Assembly (NCBI RefSeq): GCF_000800015.1
Contig: NZ_JUGR01000001.1
Location: 1,426,001-1,490,000 of the forward strand
From: Terriglobus sp. TAA 43
GTDB taxonomy: Bacteria; Acidobacteriota; Terriglobia; Terriglobales; Acidobacteriaceae
Length of the DNA: 64,000 nt
Direction: 5' to 3'
Shown here: positions 1 through 8,484 of the stretch, one piece after another
Position numbering within the stretch: the first letter of the stretch is position 1
Layout: each line of letters begins with the position of its first letter
Position numbers and translations under genes: made by a program
The notes under the pieces: generated by a model
What the model saw: only the letters and a program-made list of their open reading frames with translations
What the model was told of the DNA's origin: nothing
The model's database searches: none

Positions 1-81
1 CTGATCCAACTCCATGGTGTCTCCGCAAGCGCCGTACTCCAATCCACTTCAGCGCAGGAAGCCCTGGGAAAGGTGATTTGA
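1..81 (+). CDS. possible 3' end of an unidentified gene
   Basis: Frame 1 is open from the window edge to a TGA at 79-81 (26 codons, ending ...QEALGKVI). It would converge on the histidine kinase whose stop lies at 121. The piece is too short to assign to a family, and an open stretch of this length can occur by chance. It is listed only because a gene may continue off the left edge. Confidence 0.25.
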   Translation: MIQLHGVSASAVLQSTSAQEALGKVI

Positions 82-120
82 AGAAATAGGTGCAAGCCGT
101 AATGCGCAATGGTTACATCA

Positions 121-1707
121 TCAAGCCGAAGTCAGGCCTGAGGCCACCCCGTCAGGAATAGACGCCCATATTTCAGTGCCGCGGCCTTTCATGGAATGGA
201 CCCTGAATTCGCCGTTCAGCAGCTTCACCCTTTCCGTCATACTGATCAAGCCGAGTCCGGCCTTGGCAATTCCTGTGTCGAATCCGCAGCCCGCGTCCTG
301 AATGGACATGTAGTAGGTTGAACCAAGCTTCGTGACTACAACACACGCTTTCTCCGTGTTCGCATGATGGAGCGCATTGTTCAGTGCCTCCTGCGCTATG
401 CGGTAGAGGCAGAGTGCAATATCTTCTGATACGGATTCGGCGAAGTCATCGATATGCAAATCGACATGAAAGACAGGACGCTCGAAGTCTCTGCACATTG
501 CCCTCATCGCGGGTGCCAGACCAAGGTGTTGCAACTTATAGGAATGAAGATTGTGCGACATCTCATGCAGGTCCGTGCAGAGAGCGTCGAGTTCATCGTG
601 AATATGCTTTAGCTGCCCTGAACAGGTGTCTGGTAGCAGTAAAGAATCATCTGTCAGTGAAGCAATCTGACTCGTCACCAATGAAAGCCGCTGCCCGATA
701 TCATCGTGCAGTTCACGCGAAAGACGCTTCCGTTCATCTTCCTGCGAACGAAGCAATTGAGCTGTAAGCACACGGATCTGGTGCTTCCGCTGTTCGATTT
801 CTCGTTCCCTTGTCTCAATGCCAGACGCTGTCTTCAACGCGACAAGCTGTCGACTTCCAAGGCCATCCATGGTTGTCACAGCAACATGCGCATGCAGCGG
901 AGACCCATCTTTGCGAGTTAGCAACTGGTCCTGGGGATCACCTAAAGAATGATCGCTTCCCTTCTTGCGCATCGCGGCACCTGAATGCCATGCGGCGAGC
1001 TGGCTGTATTGCATGGCTGCCAGTTCCTGCTGTGAATAGCCCAGAGCTGTTTGGAAGTGCGGGTTTGCTGAAAGAATTTTCCCGGAAGCATCCAGCATAG
1101 CCAGCGGAAACGGAACGGACGCGAGCAGCAATTCTTCGGTGTAGGTCGACGAATGAACCATTTCAACAGACCGGCGCGCCTGCTCCGCGTTAACCATAAG
1201 GTCAAGCAATAGATTGGCCTGGGCCGCGAAGTCTTGAGAACATGCGATCTCCTGGTGACGGGAAGCAAGGATGAGAACCGTCTGGCCAAACCCGTCCTGA
1301 CTGTGTGGGAAAACAGTCATCGAGTTGATGGGAGCACACTGAACGTTCTCAGTGGAAACGGGCGCAGTTTCTTTACGCTGCCAGTATGCTGGAATGCTCT
1401 GGCCCACCTTTTCCAGAAGTCCTGGAAAACCATTCAGGCTGCCATGTAAGAAGCGCAGAAGAACAGACTTTGGCGAGGAAGGATGTACCGGCTCAAGGCG
1501 GCCCCCATCCAGAAGATGTAACCATGCTACGTATTCACAGTGATGGAGGCGCGCGAATGCATCGATGCCCTTGCGAACTGGGTCATATGCATCCTGGCTA
1601 TAAAGCGGTGAGCGATTGGCCAGCTTGTTAAACCCATGGTCTGTTTGCTTCAGTGACCCTGGAACAAACGATCGATGATTGGGATGTACCTTCGCAGACT
1701 TGTCCAT
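121..1707 (-). CDS. PAS sensor histidine kinase, HisKA_3 (NarX/DegS-type)
   Basis: Predicted soluble sensor kinase that autophosphorylates on His and passes the phosphate to a response regulator. In the frame counted from an upstream GTG (1728), a GAF-like region spans about 50-185, a PAS domain about 198-300, and a coiled linker leads to HisKA_3 with the RELHDDIGQ box (phospho-acceptor His near 341). A HATPase_c domain follows (ALNNALHHAN, DAGCGFD, GLGLISMTERV). No membrane segment is evident. ATG 1707 is preferred because GAGG sits 5 bases upstream; GTG 1728 adds seven residues. HisKA_3 kinases normally pair with LuxR-type regulators, and candidates here are the receiver-only protein next door and the regulator at 6399. 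The pairing is inference. Confidence 0.9.
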   Translation of the reverse strand: MDKSAKVHPNHRSFVPGSLKQTDHGFNKLANRSPLYSQDAYDPVRKGIDAFARLHHCEYVAWLHLLDGGRLEPVHPSSPKSVLLRFLHGSLNGFPGLLEKVGQSIPAYWQRKETAPVSTENVQCAPINSMTVFPHSQDGFGQTVLILASRHQEIACSQDFAAQANLLLDLMVNAEQARRSVEMVHSSTYTEELLLASVPFPLAMLDASGKILSANPHFQTALGYSQQELAAMQYSQLAAWHSGAAMRKKGSDHSLGDPQDQLLTRKDGSPLHAHVAVTTMDGLGSRQLVALKTASGIETREREIEQRKHQIRVLTAQLLRSQEDERKRLSRELHDDIGQRLSLVTSQIASLTDDSLLLPDTCSGQLKHIHDELDALCTDLHEMSHNLHSYKLQHLGLAPAMRAMCRDFERPVFHVDLHIDDFAESVSEDIALCLYRIAQEALNNALHHANTEKACVVVTKLGSTYYMSIQDAGCGFDTGIAKAGLGLISMTERVKLLNGEFRVHSMKGRGTEIWASIPDGVASGLTSA

Positions 1708-1922
1708 AAGATCCTCGATTTCGCTCACACGTCATGTCGACGCGTAACCCGGGGGGATTGAGTCGGAGGACTTCAGATCATTCAGATTCTCAGCTATCAC
1801 CAGATGCAAAAGGCACTGTGGATTACGGACACTTACGATCGTTCCATTGCTTCCAGACAGATGCGCTCGCGAATAGCCTACACGAAGTACTTAGCATTTG
1901 TGCGTGAAATCAAAAGGATAAC

Positions 1923-1944
1923 TACCTGTCAAAGAAGACAGGTA
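1923..1944. repeat. inverted repeat upstream of the sensor kinase
   Basis: TACCTGTC, a 6-base loop, then GACAGGTA form a perfect 8-bp inverted repeat in the 277-bp gap between the receiver-only gene and the kinase gene, both read leftward. It could be an operator for the kinase promoter or a weak terminator of the upstream gene. No T-run follows, so regulation is slightly more likely. Nothing else was recognised in this gap. Confidence 0.3.
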
Positions 1945-1985
1945 AGGTGATATGTCAGCGGTCTATGAAAATCAGTAACATATCA

Positions 1986-2408
1986 CTATTTACTGTTCGA
2001 TATGGAACAGTAAAATTGCCCTCGGGAAGCGTACTGTAGCGCCTGAACTAAGTCACTACTGATTTTCTTCTTCAGGACATATCCGTCTCCAATTATTCTG
2101 GCGATGGATATATAGTCTTCATCCTGTATTAGTGTTAGAAAAATAATTTTCGTAAGACATCCCGCATCTTGTATAGCTCGCGCTACCATCAAGCCGTCCA
2201 TGCGAGGCATGGATATATCCAGGATGGCAAAATCGGGGCGGAGACGAAGTACTTGATCGAGAGCTTCTAACCCATCGCCGGCCGTTGCCACGATGTCGTA
2301 GGCGTCAGACAACATAGTGCATACGCGCGAGGTCACGCTTGCGTCATCGTCCGCACACACCAATGTCGCTCGATGCAAAACTTCTTGCACGCTATACAGC
2401 CTCCGCAT
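1986..2408 (-). CDS. receiver-only response regulator (CheY-like)
   Basis: Single REC domain without an output domain. Visible features are the acidic cluster (CADDD), the phospho-acceptor Asp in FAILDISMPRMDG, a Thr in IIFLTL, and the conserved Lys in VLKKKI; the chain ends about 15 residues later, so no HTH follows. It lies just upstream of the HisKA_3 kinase on the same strand and may act as phosphate sink or protein-interaction output. The frame extends to a TTG at 2441, but ATG 2408 has AGGA five bases upstream and places the receiver close to the N-terminus; ATG 2414 is an alternative. Confidence 0.8.
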   Translation of the reverse strand: MRRLYSVQEVLHRATLVCADDDASVTSRVCTMLSDAYDIVATAGDGLEALDQVLRLRPDFAILDISMPRMDGLMVARAIQDAGCLTKIIFLTLIQDEDYISIARIIGDGYVLKKKISSDLVQALQYASRGQFYCSISNSK

Positions 2409-2546
2409 CCTCATCCTGCTGGGACGGAACTTCGTCCGCAACTGTGCACAAATACAGTCCGCGAACTGTGAATCACAGGGACCGACCGAGGAATGTTTTT
2501 AGGGAACGTAGTGAAGCATATCGGATTCTGACACGGCTCGAAAGGG

Positions 2547-3599
2547 TTATGTGTCACCGTCGCGACTTTCGACGGCTTCGTCGGTTGCATGGCGATCTTT
2601 TCCCGCCTCGTGCTGTTGAGGAGTCTTAAAAATCCAGGTCCAGGCCAGTGCAATGGCCGATAGCGCAACCAGGAGCGACGCCCAGATAAACGACACATAA
2701 TCACCAAGCACGCCGACACCGGGCACCCCTGGCTGCGTATTGCGGAGCGCCGGCAGACCGAAAATCAACGAGATGGATAACGAAAGAGGAAGCAGGTCAA
2801 ACTGCATACCTGGGCGCGTTGCCTTAATCGCCATAGCTGTAATGCTGACGGCCAGGCCCATCATCGTAATCATGATCACCAAGGACGAGAAGATGACATT
2901 GTTCGCACGACGCGCGGAAATTTCGGTACGCGTCAGCTTATCCGCATCGTCATGCGTTATGGATCCTTTGAATTTGAATTGCGGAATAGACGCGCTCACT
3001 CTCTCCAGAACCGGTACAGGAATATCTTTTTCCAGATCGCCTGCACTCACCACAAGCCCTCCTGGCTCTATTGGATCCGATAGCACGTCCGGGCCGCCGA
3101 ACGGTATTTTTACGGGCGCGCGTGCCGCCTTTTCGCTCACCAGAACATCGAGGTCTGCGTGGTATACGTCGAAGGGATATTTATTGCTATCTCCCACAAG
3201 ACTGACAGCCGCATCAATTGGCTCGATTCGCTCTCCTTTTGGGAAGCGGATTGTCTGCTGACCAGTTACGGAATTCAGCAGCAGCGTCAAATCCTGTGCG
3301 GGCCGGTTACGATCAATCGCGAATTTCCCCCTTGGAATCAGGCGAATGCGTTCATAGAGCAACGCCTTCACGGGATCGATATCCGTGACATGAACGTCCA
3401 TCTGCACATAATCCTCGGATGATGCTGCTTCCGTCAGCGTTATCGATCTCCGACTCTCCTCTGTGTGGCTCGACCAGAGCGAAAGGAGGTACAACGCGCC
3501 CAGTGCCAGCAAAACAATGGCCCGCGTTGTTCTGCTGATCCAATATCGATGTGCTTTCTCAATTTTCGGGCCAGGTGATGTTGGATTGTTCTTCGACAT
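2547..3599 (-). CDS. DUF4436 family membrane protein
   Basis: 350 residues. There is one N-terminal hydrophobic segment (AIVLLALGALYLLSLW, about 28-43), a long extracytoplasmic part (about 50-235), then about three C-terminal membrane segments (VIFSSLVIMITMMGLAV, LSLSISLIFGLP, FIWASLLVALSAIALAW). The VHVTDIDPVKALLYERIRL region and overall topology fit the DUF4436 family, whose function is unknown. Its ATG overlaps the stop of the upstream Omp85-like gene by one base (TGATG), indicating translational coupling and a functional link with an outer-membrane barrel. Confidence 0.75.
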   Translation of the reverse strand: MSKNNPTSPGPKIEKAHRYWISRTTRAIVLLALGALYLLSLWSSHTEESRRSITLTEAASSEDYVQMDVHVTDIDPVKALLYERIRLIPRGKFAIDRNRPAQDLTLLLNSVTGQQTIRFPKGERIEPIDAAVSLVGDSNKYPFDVYHADLDVLVSEKAARAPVKIPFGGPDVLSDPIEPGGLVVSAGDLEKDIPVPVLERVSASIPQFKFKGSITHDDADKLTRTEISARRANNVIFSSLVIMITMMGLAVSITAMAIKATRPGMQFDLLPLSLSISLIFGLPALRNTQPGVPGVGVLGDYVSFIWASLLVALSAIALAWTWIFKTPQQHEAGKDRHATDEAVESRDGDT

Positions 3600-4822
3600 C
3601 AGAAGGCCTCGCCCAGACTGACATAGGCTGCATGGCTGTTATCACCCCATGCGTAGTCGGCTCGGAGATTGATGTGGTTATGTTTGGCGAGGACAAACCG
3701 CAGACCAAACCCTCCCCCCGGTTCCGCATGTGAATTGCCAAAGCCACTCCAGTCATGCGCAACGGCCCCCGCTCCAGCAAATGCCGTGGCTCCGAGCCTC
3801 CAGAACAACTCTCTGCGGAATTCCATCTGCCCTACCAACATGCGGTCATCGCGAAACTCTCCAACCTGGTAGCCGCGAAGGTCTTTGGACATGCCCAGCA
3901 GGCACACATCGTAGAACGGTGCTCCCTCCGTCACCATGCAGGCAGAAGCACGGATGGCAAGGACGTTCTTCGGTCCCAGAGGAAGATACTTGTCATACGC
4001 TAGCGTCAGATTCTGATACGTTCGCGCGCCCCCCAGTTGCGGCGCATAGAAATCTGCGAGTACGTCGAACAATGAGCCCTTCTTGGGATAAAACGAGCTA
4101 TCGCTGGAGTCACGCTGCAATCGGATTCCCAACGCCGCCGTTCGAAGATCGATCGTAGACGGCAGCGGAACGGGAAGTTTGCTGGGATCCAACTTGGGTG
4201 AATTCAAGCCAGCAGTGCTGCTAATGATGTGATAACGCGGTCCCAAATACCAGTCTCGATAAACGCGCATCTTCGGCTCTAAAAGGAAGGCTTTCGATGT
4301 CTGCGTGAGCGGAATACTCTTGCTGCCACTATCGGCCCCAATACCGAAGAAGTTGTAATTGAATTTGCCACCGCCTAATGCAACCAACGTTCGATATTTA
4401 TCGTTGCGGAGGTGGATCTGCCCGCCAACACCGGCGAACCAACTTCCAGTTTCAGTGATAAAACCTGCGGCCCCAAATGCTGATGGCGGTGATTCCGCAC
4501 TCCCATCCAGATCGACGGCGTAAATGACACCAAGGCCGCCTCCATTCCCGATGGAAGGATTTACCAAAGGAATTGGAGCAATCGCGAATTCACCACGATG
4601 CTTTTTCTTCTTTTGATCCTTCTTCTTTGAATCGTAAGCACCCAGACCAAGACTTGCTCCTCTGCTCTCTGTACCTTCATCGGCATCCACATTCGTTCCA
4701 AAGAGAATTGGTGAACCTTTGCTCTCAGATGGAGGAGGCGTCACGGGAGCGGCATTCTGCGCGCTTAACACGCGAGAAAGCAACACTATCGCCAGGACGA
4801 GTCCAGAACGAATTCCTGCCAT
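3599..4822 (-). CDS. Omp85/BamA-superfamily outer membrane barrel (surface antigen D15-like)
   Basis: A signal peptide (GLVLAIVLLSRVLSAQN) leads into a low-complexity Lys-rich linker and a C-terminal beta-barrel of alternating aromatic strands. The LRGYQVGEFRDDR segment matches the conserved RGF/RGY loop of Omp85 proteins. No POTRA repeats are visible, so this resembles barrel-only patatin/D15-type family members rather than BamA itself. The open frame extends to 4924, but only ATG 4822 puts the signal peptide at the N-terminus, with AGGGGA upstream. Translationally coupled to the DUF4436 gene. Export or assembly of an envelope component is plausible but not shown. Confidence 0.8.
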   Translation of the reverse strand: MAGIRSGLVLAIVLLSRVLSAQNAAPVTPPPSESKGSPILFGTNVDADEGTESRGASLGLGAYDSKKKDQKKKKHRGEFAIAPIPLVNPSIGNGGGLGVIYAVDLDGSAESPPSAFGAAGFITETGSWFAGVGGQIHLRNDKYRTLVALGGGKFNYNFFGIGADSGSKSIPLTQTSKAFLLEPKMRVYRDWYLGPRYHIISSTAGLNSPKLDPSKLPVPLPSTIDLRTAALGIRLQRDSSDSSFYPKKGSLFDVLADFYAPQLGGARTYQNLTLAYDKYLPLGPKNVLAIRASACMVTEGAPFYDVCLLGMSKDLRGYQVGEFRDDRMLVGQMEFRRELFWRLGATAFAGAGAVAHDWSGFGNSHAEPGGGFGLRFVLAKHNHINLRADYAWGDNSHAAYVSLGEAF

Positions 4823-4967
4823 AGAGGGCGTCCCCTTTCTGATGGATCTCGGGATGTGTTCGCACGAGCGATAAAGGCGGGGCTGCTTTCTGCCACGGCA
4901 CCCTGTCAACGTATCGGCGCACACTGCTACATGCCACTGGCAGATTTGCCAGACATCGCCGCTCTCC

Positions 4968-6083
4968 TCACCGGAAGGACCACCCCACAGTCAACGAAGT
5001 GCCGAGATTGTTCGCGGGTGCTGTCACTGTAGGCTGGTTATCGTAGTTATCGTAGAAACTGCCGCGAACATAGAAGTCTTTATAAAACTTCACATACACA
5101 TCTTCGTTCAGTGTCATTCTCAGTCGGCCAGCCTGCGAGATGCTTGGGTAGAGCCAGATTGTGGTATCAAAGTCTGTTGAATCGAAGCGAAAGGTGGAAT
5201 ACTGAACGGCCCACGCGGTATCAACGCTATTGGAACGAGAATTCGTTTCCTCTATGGAATTCTGTTCAATCGTGTAGGCGACGCCGCCGATAAAGATGAG
5301 TTCCGTCTTGTTCGTCTTGATTCCCTGGAACGCAATCGCTCCTCCTACAGAGGTTCGCAAATTGATCTTCTGAGCTGAACTGGAGAGAAAATTAGCAATC
5401 GCACCATTTGCCCATCGTGATTGCCTGATCTGAGAAAAATACTCCGTCTTAATATCTGTTTCGCGAGTATTGTTTGTCTCTAACTGGCTGGTGAACTGCG
5501 TGCTCATCGTCGCTCCCAGGATATGCTTCACTGTTTGTGAGGCCAGACTTCCCTGTAAGGTCACCTGAGTCTGTGAATTGGATTGGGAAAAACTCATACC
5601 CAGATCTACATTGCCACGCAGCCTTCGAAAAAAATTCGGATTCGTCTCTTCAATGCTGACCACCAGATTGTGAGGTATGGCAGCCGATACAGGGCCCTCG
5701 ACTTGAAGAACAGAATCAACGGCATCCTGATGGATCGTCCCGCTAAATGTTTTTGTATTGGTATCAATGACAACGAACGATTGCTGCGATTGAATTTTTG
5801 CAATGCTCTTCCAATCCAAAACAACAGTGGAACTTGCATTGGGCTGCTTAATAGTCAGCTGCCCCTTTTCAAGGGAGCGAATTTCGCATGTGATAACGTC
5901 GCCGTTCTTCAACGTAATCGTGTCTGTACTCAGCCTGTTCCCAGCAAAGGCAGGGACTGCCATCATAATGATGACGAGGATCAGCCAAATCCAGCAGAAG
6001 CAGTATCTCGCATTCCACTCCCTATACTCCTTTGGCACAACACGATACTGCAGTCCACCGCTCCTGAGAACATTAAGTAGCAC
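4968..6083 (-). CDS. DUF481 (YdiY-like) outer membrane protein
   Basis: 371 residues. The start is GTG 6083, supported by GGAGGG five bases upstream. A long basic n-region precedes a hydrophobic signal (WLILVIIMMAVPAFA). An N-terminal SH3-like segment (TLKNGDVITCEIRSLEKGQ) is followed by the DUF481 barrel (NVDLGMSFSQSNSQTQVTL) and ends with an aromatic-rich ...SLTVGWSFR terminus typical of outer-membrane proteins. DUF481 proteins of known location are salt- or acid-induced outer-membrane barrels of unknown role. It is the first of three leftward envelope genes; the 145-bp gap to the Omp85-like gene leaves co-transcription open. Confidence 0.85.
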   Translation of the reverse strand: MLLNVLRSGGLQYRVVPKEYREWNARYCFCWIWLILVIIMMAVPAFAGNRLSTDTITLKNGDVITCEIRSLEKGQLTIKQPNASSTVVLDWKSIAKIQSQQSFVVIDTNTKTFSGTIHQDAVDSVLQVEGPVSAAIPHNLVVSIEETNPNFFRRLRGNVDLGMSFSQSNSQTQVTLQGSLASQTVKHILGATMSTQFTSQLETNNTRETDIKTEYFSQIRQSRWANGAIANFLSSSAQKINLRTSVGGAIAFQGIKTNKTELIFIGGVAYTIEQNSIEETNSRSNSVDTAWAVQYSTFRFDSTDFDTTIWLYPSISQAGRLRMTLNEDVYVKFYKDFYVRGSFYDNYDNQPTVTAPANNLGTSLTVGWSFR

Positions 6084-6398
6084 TGCTCCCTCCTATAGGA
6101 TTCGGCGGCCCACGATCACGCAGGTTGCTACGCGTGTAGCAGCATCACATTGGAATTTCAATCTAGTCGCCACTGCCAGTTCTTACAGGTGCATCTCTCA
6201 TCGTGGGTGCTATGCTCGGTGGTCAAGTAACGAGCAGTTCTATTGTGGGTTGGGAAGAACGGGGTGTTCCTCGTGAGACTTCTTATTCTCATCATGCATA
6301 TGGATCGCATGAGATTGAGAGCCAGCCCGGTTTCCTCTGACGTGTCTTGCAGGACAACGAACGCGGAATGATTTTGAGGTGGGAGAAAGGAGTACACC
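6084..6398. other. divergent intergenic region, DUF481 gene / LuxR-type regulator
   Basis: 315 bp holding the divergent promoters of the DUF481 gene and the response regulator at 6399. A short inverted repeat (GCTAC-GCGT-GTAGC) sits near 6128. No open reading frame or RNA was recognised. Direct control of the DUF481 gene by the adjacent regulator would be a natural guess but no NarL-type site is obvious. Confidence 0.4.
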
Positions 6399-7049
6399 GT
6401 GAATCGGCCTGGTGTTCTAATTGCAGACGACCATATCCTCATCGCGGAAGCCCTACGAGCGCTTCTGGAACCGGAATATCAAGTTTTGGACCTTGTGCAT
6501 GACGGCAAGAAACTACTGTCACGTGCTGTGGAATTGAAGCCGGAGATTGTGATCCTTGACCTTGGCATGCCTTTGCTGAACGGGATTGACGCTGGTCAAC
6601 AACTGAAAAAGATTCTGCCGCGAACCAAGTTTGTTGTCGTCACCATGAATGAAGATCCAGATGTAGCTTCGGTTGCTCTACACAACTGGGCCTCGGGCTA
6701 TCTTCTGAAGAAATCTGCGGGCACAGAATTAAAGCGTGCACTTGGCACGATCTTGCGTGGAAAAACGTACGTTACACCTTCCATTGCACAGCCACTCATG
6801 GATGAATTCATTCGCAATCCGAAGCCGGCCAAAGATAAAGAACTGACGCCGCGCCAACGCGAGGTTCTTCAACTTCTTGCCGAGGGACGTTCTATGAAAG
6901 AAGCCGCTGCAGTTCTCGATGTAGCAGTACGTACGATTGCATTTCACAAATACAAAATCATGGAAGAGTTCGGCCTGAAGAGTAACGCTGAATTAGTGCG
7001 CTTTGCCCTTCATGAACGCCTGGTCGCGGAGGATCCGCGTTTTTCTTGA
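6399..7049 (+). CDS. NarL/LuxR-family response regulator
   Basis: 216 residues. A REC domain (LIADDHILIAEALRALL; phospho-acceptor Asp in EIVILDLGMPLLNGIDAG; Lys in GYLLKKSAG) is followed by a LuxR-type HTH (LTPRQREVLQLLAEGRSMKE, VAVRTIAFHKYKIMEEFGLKS). The start is GTG 6399 with GAAAGGAG six bases upstream. No kinase is adjacent; the HisKA_3 kinase at 121-1707 is the nearest member of the class that usually partners with NarL-type regulators. The gene reads away from the envelope block. Confidence 0.9.
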   Translation: MNRPGVLIADDHILIAEALRALLEPEYQVLDLVHDGKKLLSRAVELKPEIVILDLGMPLLNGIDAGQQLKKILPRTKFVVVTMNEDPDVASVALHNWASGYLLKKSAGTELKRALGTILRGKTYVTPSIAQPLMDEFIRNPKPAKDKELTPRQREVLQLLAEGRSMKEAAAVLDVAVRTIAFHKYKIMEEFGLKSNAELVRFALHERLVAEDPRFS

Positions 7050-7238
7050 ATCACAGAAAGCTCTTACTTAGCTCTCTGTGTCTGCTCTTGATTCTCAGCC
7101 TGGACATTTTTCTTCGGGCCGCTCGCCGATCCCGCTGACCTGCAAGTTTTGACAGTATTGCTGCAAAGAAGTATCCCGATAGTGTTTGAGCACAAGAGGA
7201 GTTCGCTTCCGAGGAAGCAAATGGAGAGAGGCCCGTAC

Positions 7239-7922
7239 ATGAAAACATATCGCGCGCTACTGTTACTCATTCTTGGCACGGCGCTTCCCGCGTTTGCCCA
7301 AAACAAAATCGACGACCGACTCGGAAACTCAGCCGAAGTGCTGCGCCAGATGATCGCACACCCGGATTCCATCCCCAAGACCTACCTGGATCGATCCGTG
7401 TGCGTGCTTATCTTTCCTGCGGTAAAGAAAGTAGGCGTAGGTCTTGGCGTTACCTACGGTCGTGGTGTACTCGTCTGCAGAACCGGAACGGACATGAAAG
7501 GGCCCTGGTCTGCCCCCGCCATGTACAAGCTCGATGTAGGCAGTCTTGGCTTACAGCTTGGCCGCTCGGAGACGGACTACGTCATGCTTCTTGAAAACAA
7601 GAAGAGCGCTCTCAAATTGCTCACCGGCAAGCTGAAGCTGGGTGCCGATGCGAGCGCAGTTGCGGGCCCAAGCGGTGCCAAGGCCGTGGGAGCAAATGAC
7701 ACAAACTTCGATGTTCTGACATACACCCGCGCCAAAGGTGGCCTCTTCGCCGGCGCCTCTCTCGGTAGCGCATCAATGGTGACCGACGACGACGCGAACA
7801 AGGCCGTGTATGGCAAGGACATCACAGCAACAGAAATCGTTCGCGAAGGGGGCGCAACTGTCACACCCGCAGGTAAATCCCTCATCAAAGTCTTGACCAC
7901 GGCTTCGCCCAGCAGCCACTAA
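7239..7922 (+). CDS. SYLF/Ysc84-domain lipid-binding secreted protein
   Basis: 227 residues from ATG 7239 (GAGAGAGG upstream). A signal peptide (ALLLLILGTALPAFAQ) is followed by an SYLF domain: an N-terminal helix around DRLGNSAEVLRQM, then IPKTYLDRSVCVLIFPAVKK and the glycine-rich GVGLGVTYGRGVLVCR strands. SYLF proteins bind phosphoinositides in eukaryotes; bacterial members are periplasmic proteins of uncertain role. The reading frame extends 30 codons further upstream but without a signal-peptide-compatible start. A terminator follows directly, so this is probably a single-gene unit. Confidence 0.88.
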   Translation: MKTYRALLLLILGTALPAFAQNKIDDRLGNSAEVLRQMIAHPDSIPKTYLDRSVCVLIFPAVKKVGVGLGVTYGRGVLVCRTGTDMKGPWSAPAMYKLDVGSLGLQLGRSETDYVMLLENKKSALKLLTGKLKLGADASAVAGPSGAKAVGANDTNFDVLTYTRAKGGLFAGASLGSASMVTDDDANKAVYGKDITATEIVREGGATVTPAGKSLIKVLTTASPSSH

Positions 7923-7937
7923 ACCTACAACGCATGC

Positions 7938-7984
7938 AGCGCCAGTGAGGCGGGACGAAAGTCCAACCCACTGGCGCTTTCCTT
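7938..7984 (+). terminator. terminator after the SYLF gene
   Basis: AGCGCCAGTG pairs with CACTGGCGCT across a 21-base loop that itself contains a GGAC-GAAA-GTCC mini-hairpin with a GNRA-type tetraloop; TTTCCTT follows. It lies 16 bases after the SYLF stop codon. Confidence 0.7.
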
Positions 7985-8129
7985 GTGCCCACGACTCTGG
8001 CTCTTCCTTATGCCCCGTATAAAAACGTCTGGCTTGTGCGTGATTCCAGCCAGATGTCTATGCGTGTTTGCAACACCATTCCCTTTGATGCGATACTTGA
8101 CCTCTCGCCCACCGACCAAAGTAGCGAGC

Positions 8130-8216
8130 GCCGGGATGGCGGAACTGGCAGACGCAGCGGACTCAAAATCCGCCGAGGGCAACCTCGTGGGGGTTCGACC
8201 CCCCCTCCCGGCACCA
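8130..8216 (+). tRNA. tRNA-Leu (anticodon CAA)
   Basis: The acceptor stem GCCGGGA pairs with TCCCGGC and is followed by discriminator A and an encoded CCA. The anticodon arm is GCGGA / CTCAAAA loop / TCCGC, giving anticodon CAA (reads UUG). A long class II variable arm (CGAG...CTCG) and a T-arm GGGGG-TTCGACC-CCCCC are present. 87 nt. Confidence 0.97.
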
Positions 8217-8241
8217 TAGAAAACAAAGCACTTATACGAAA

Positions 8242-8267
8242 TTGGCCCCTCGCTAGCGAGAGGCCAA
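8242..8267. terminator. hairpin downstream of tRNA-Leu
   Basis: TTGGCCCCTCGC, TA, GCGAGAGGCCAA forms a 12-bp stem with one mismatch 26 bases past the tRNA. Only a weak T-stretch follows, so termination activity is uncertain. The rest of the 268-bp gap to the ClC gene shows nothing that could be confirmed; a 49-codon minus-strand open stretch around 8284-8430 is discussed among the rejected items. Confidence 0.4.
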
Positions 8268-8484
8268 AATTGTTTAGGTGGCTGTTTTTGTAGCTGGCCG
8301 TTTTAGGAAGCGGGCTTGTAGGAGGAACTTCTTCAGATTGTGGGAAACTAAATCGCCGACCAGCGGTTGCACATCGAACGACCGTCGAAGCGTGACGCGG
8401 TTCAAGGCTGCCTTTGGGCTTTAGTGCTTCGCAAGACGGGACCTTAACCTGGAGTGCGGAACTGTTTCTAACCTTCCCGATCTC

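Noticed and set aside
8284-8430. About 49 codons on the minus strand after tRNA-Leu, resembling a transposase end (VQPLVGDLVSHNLKKFLLQA)
   Set aside because: Looks protein-like, but an open stretch of this size is expected by chance, no catalytic motif or inverted repeat is present, and the family could not be named.
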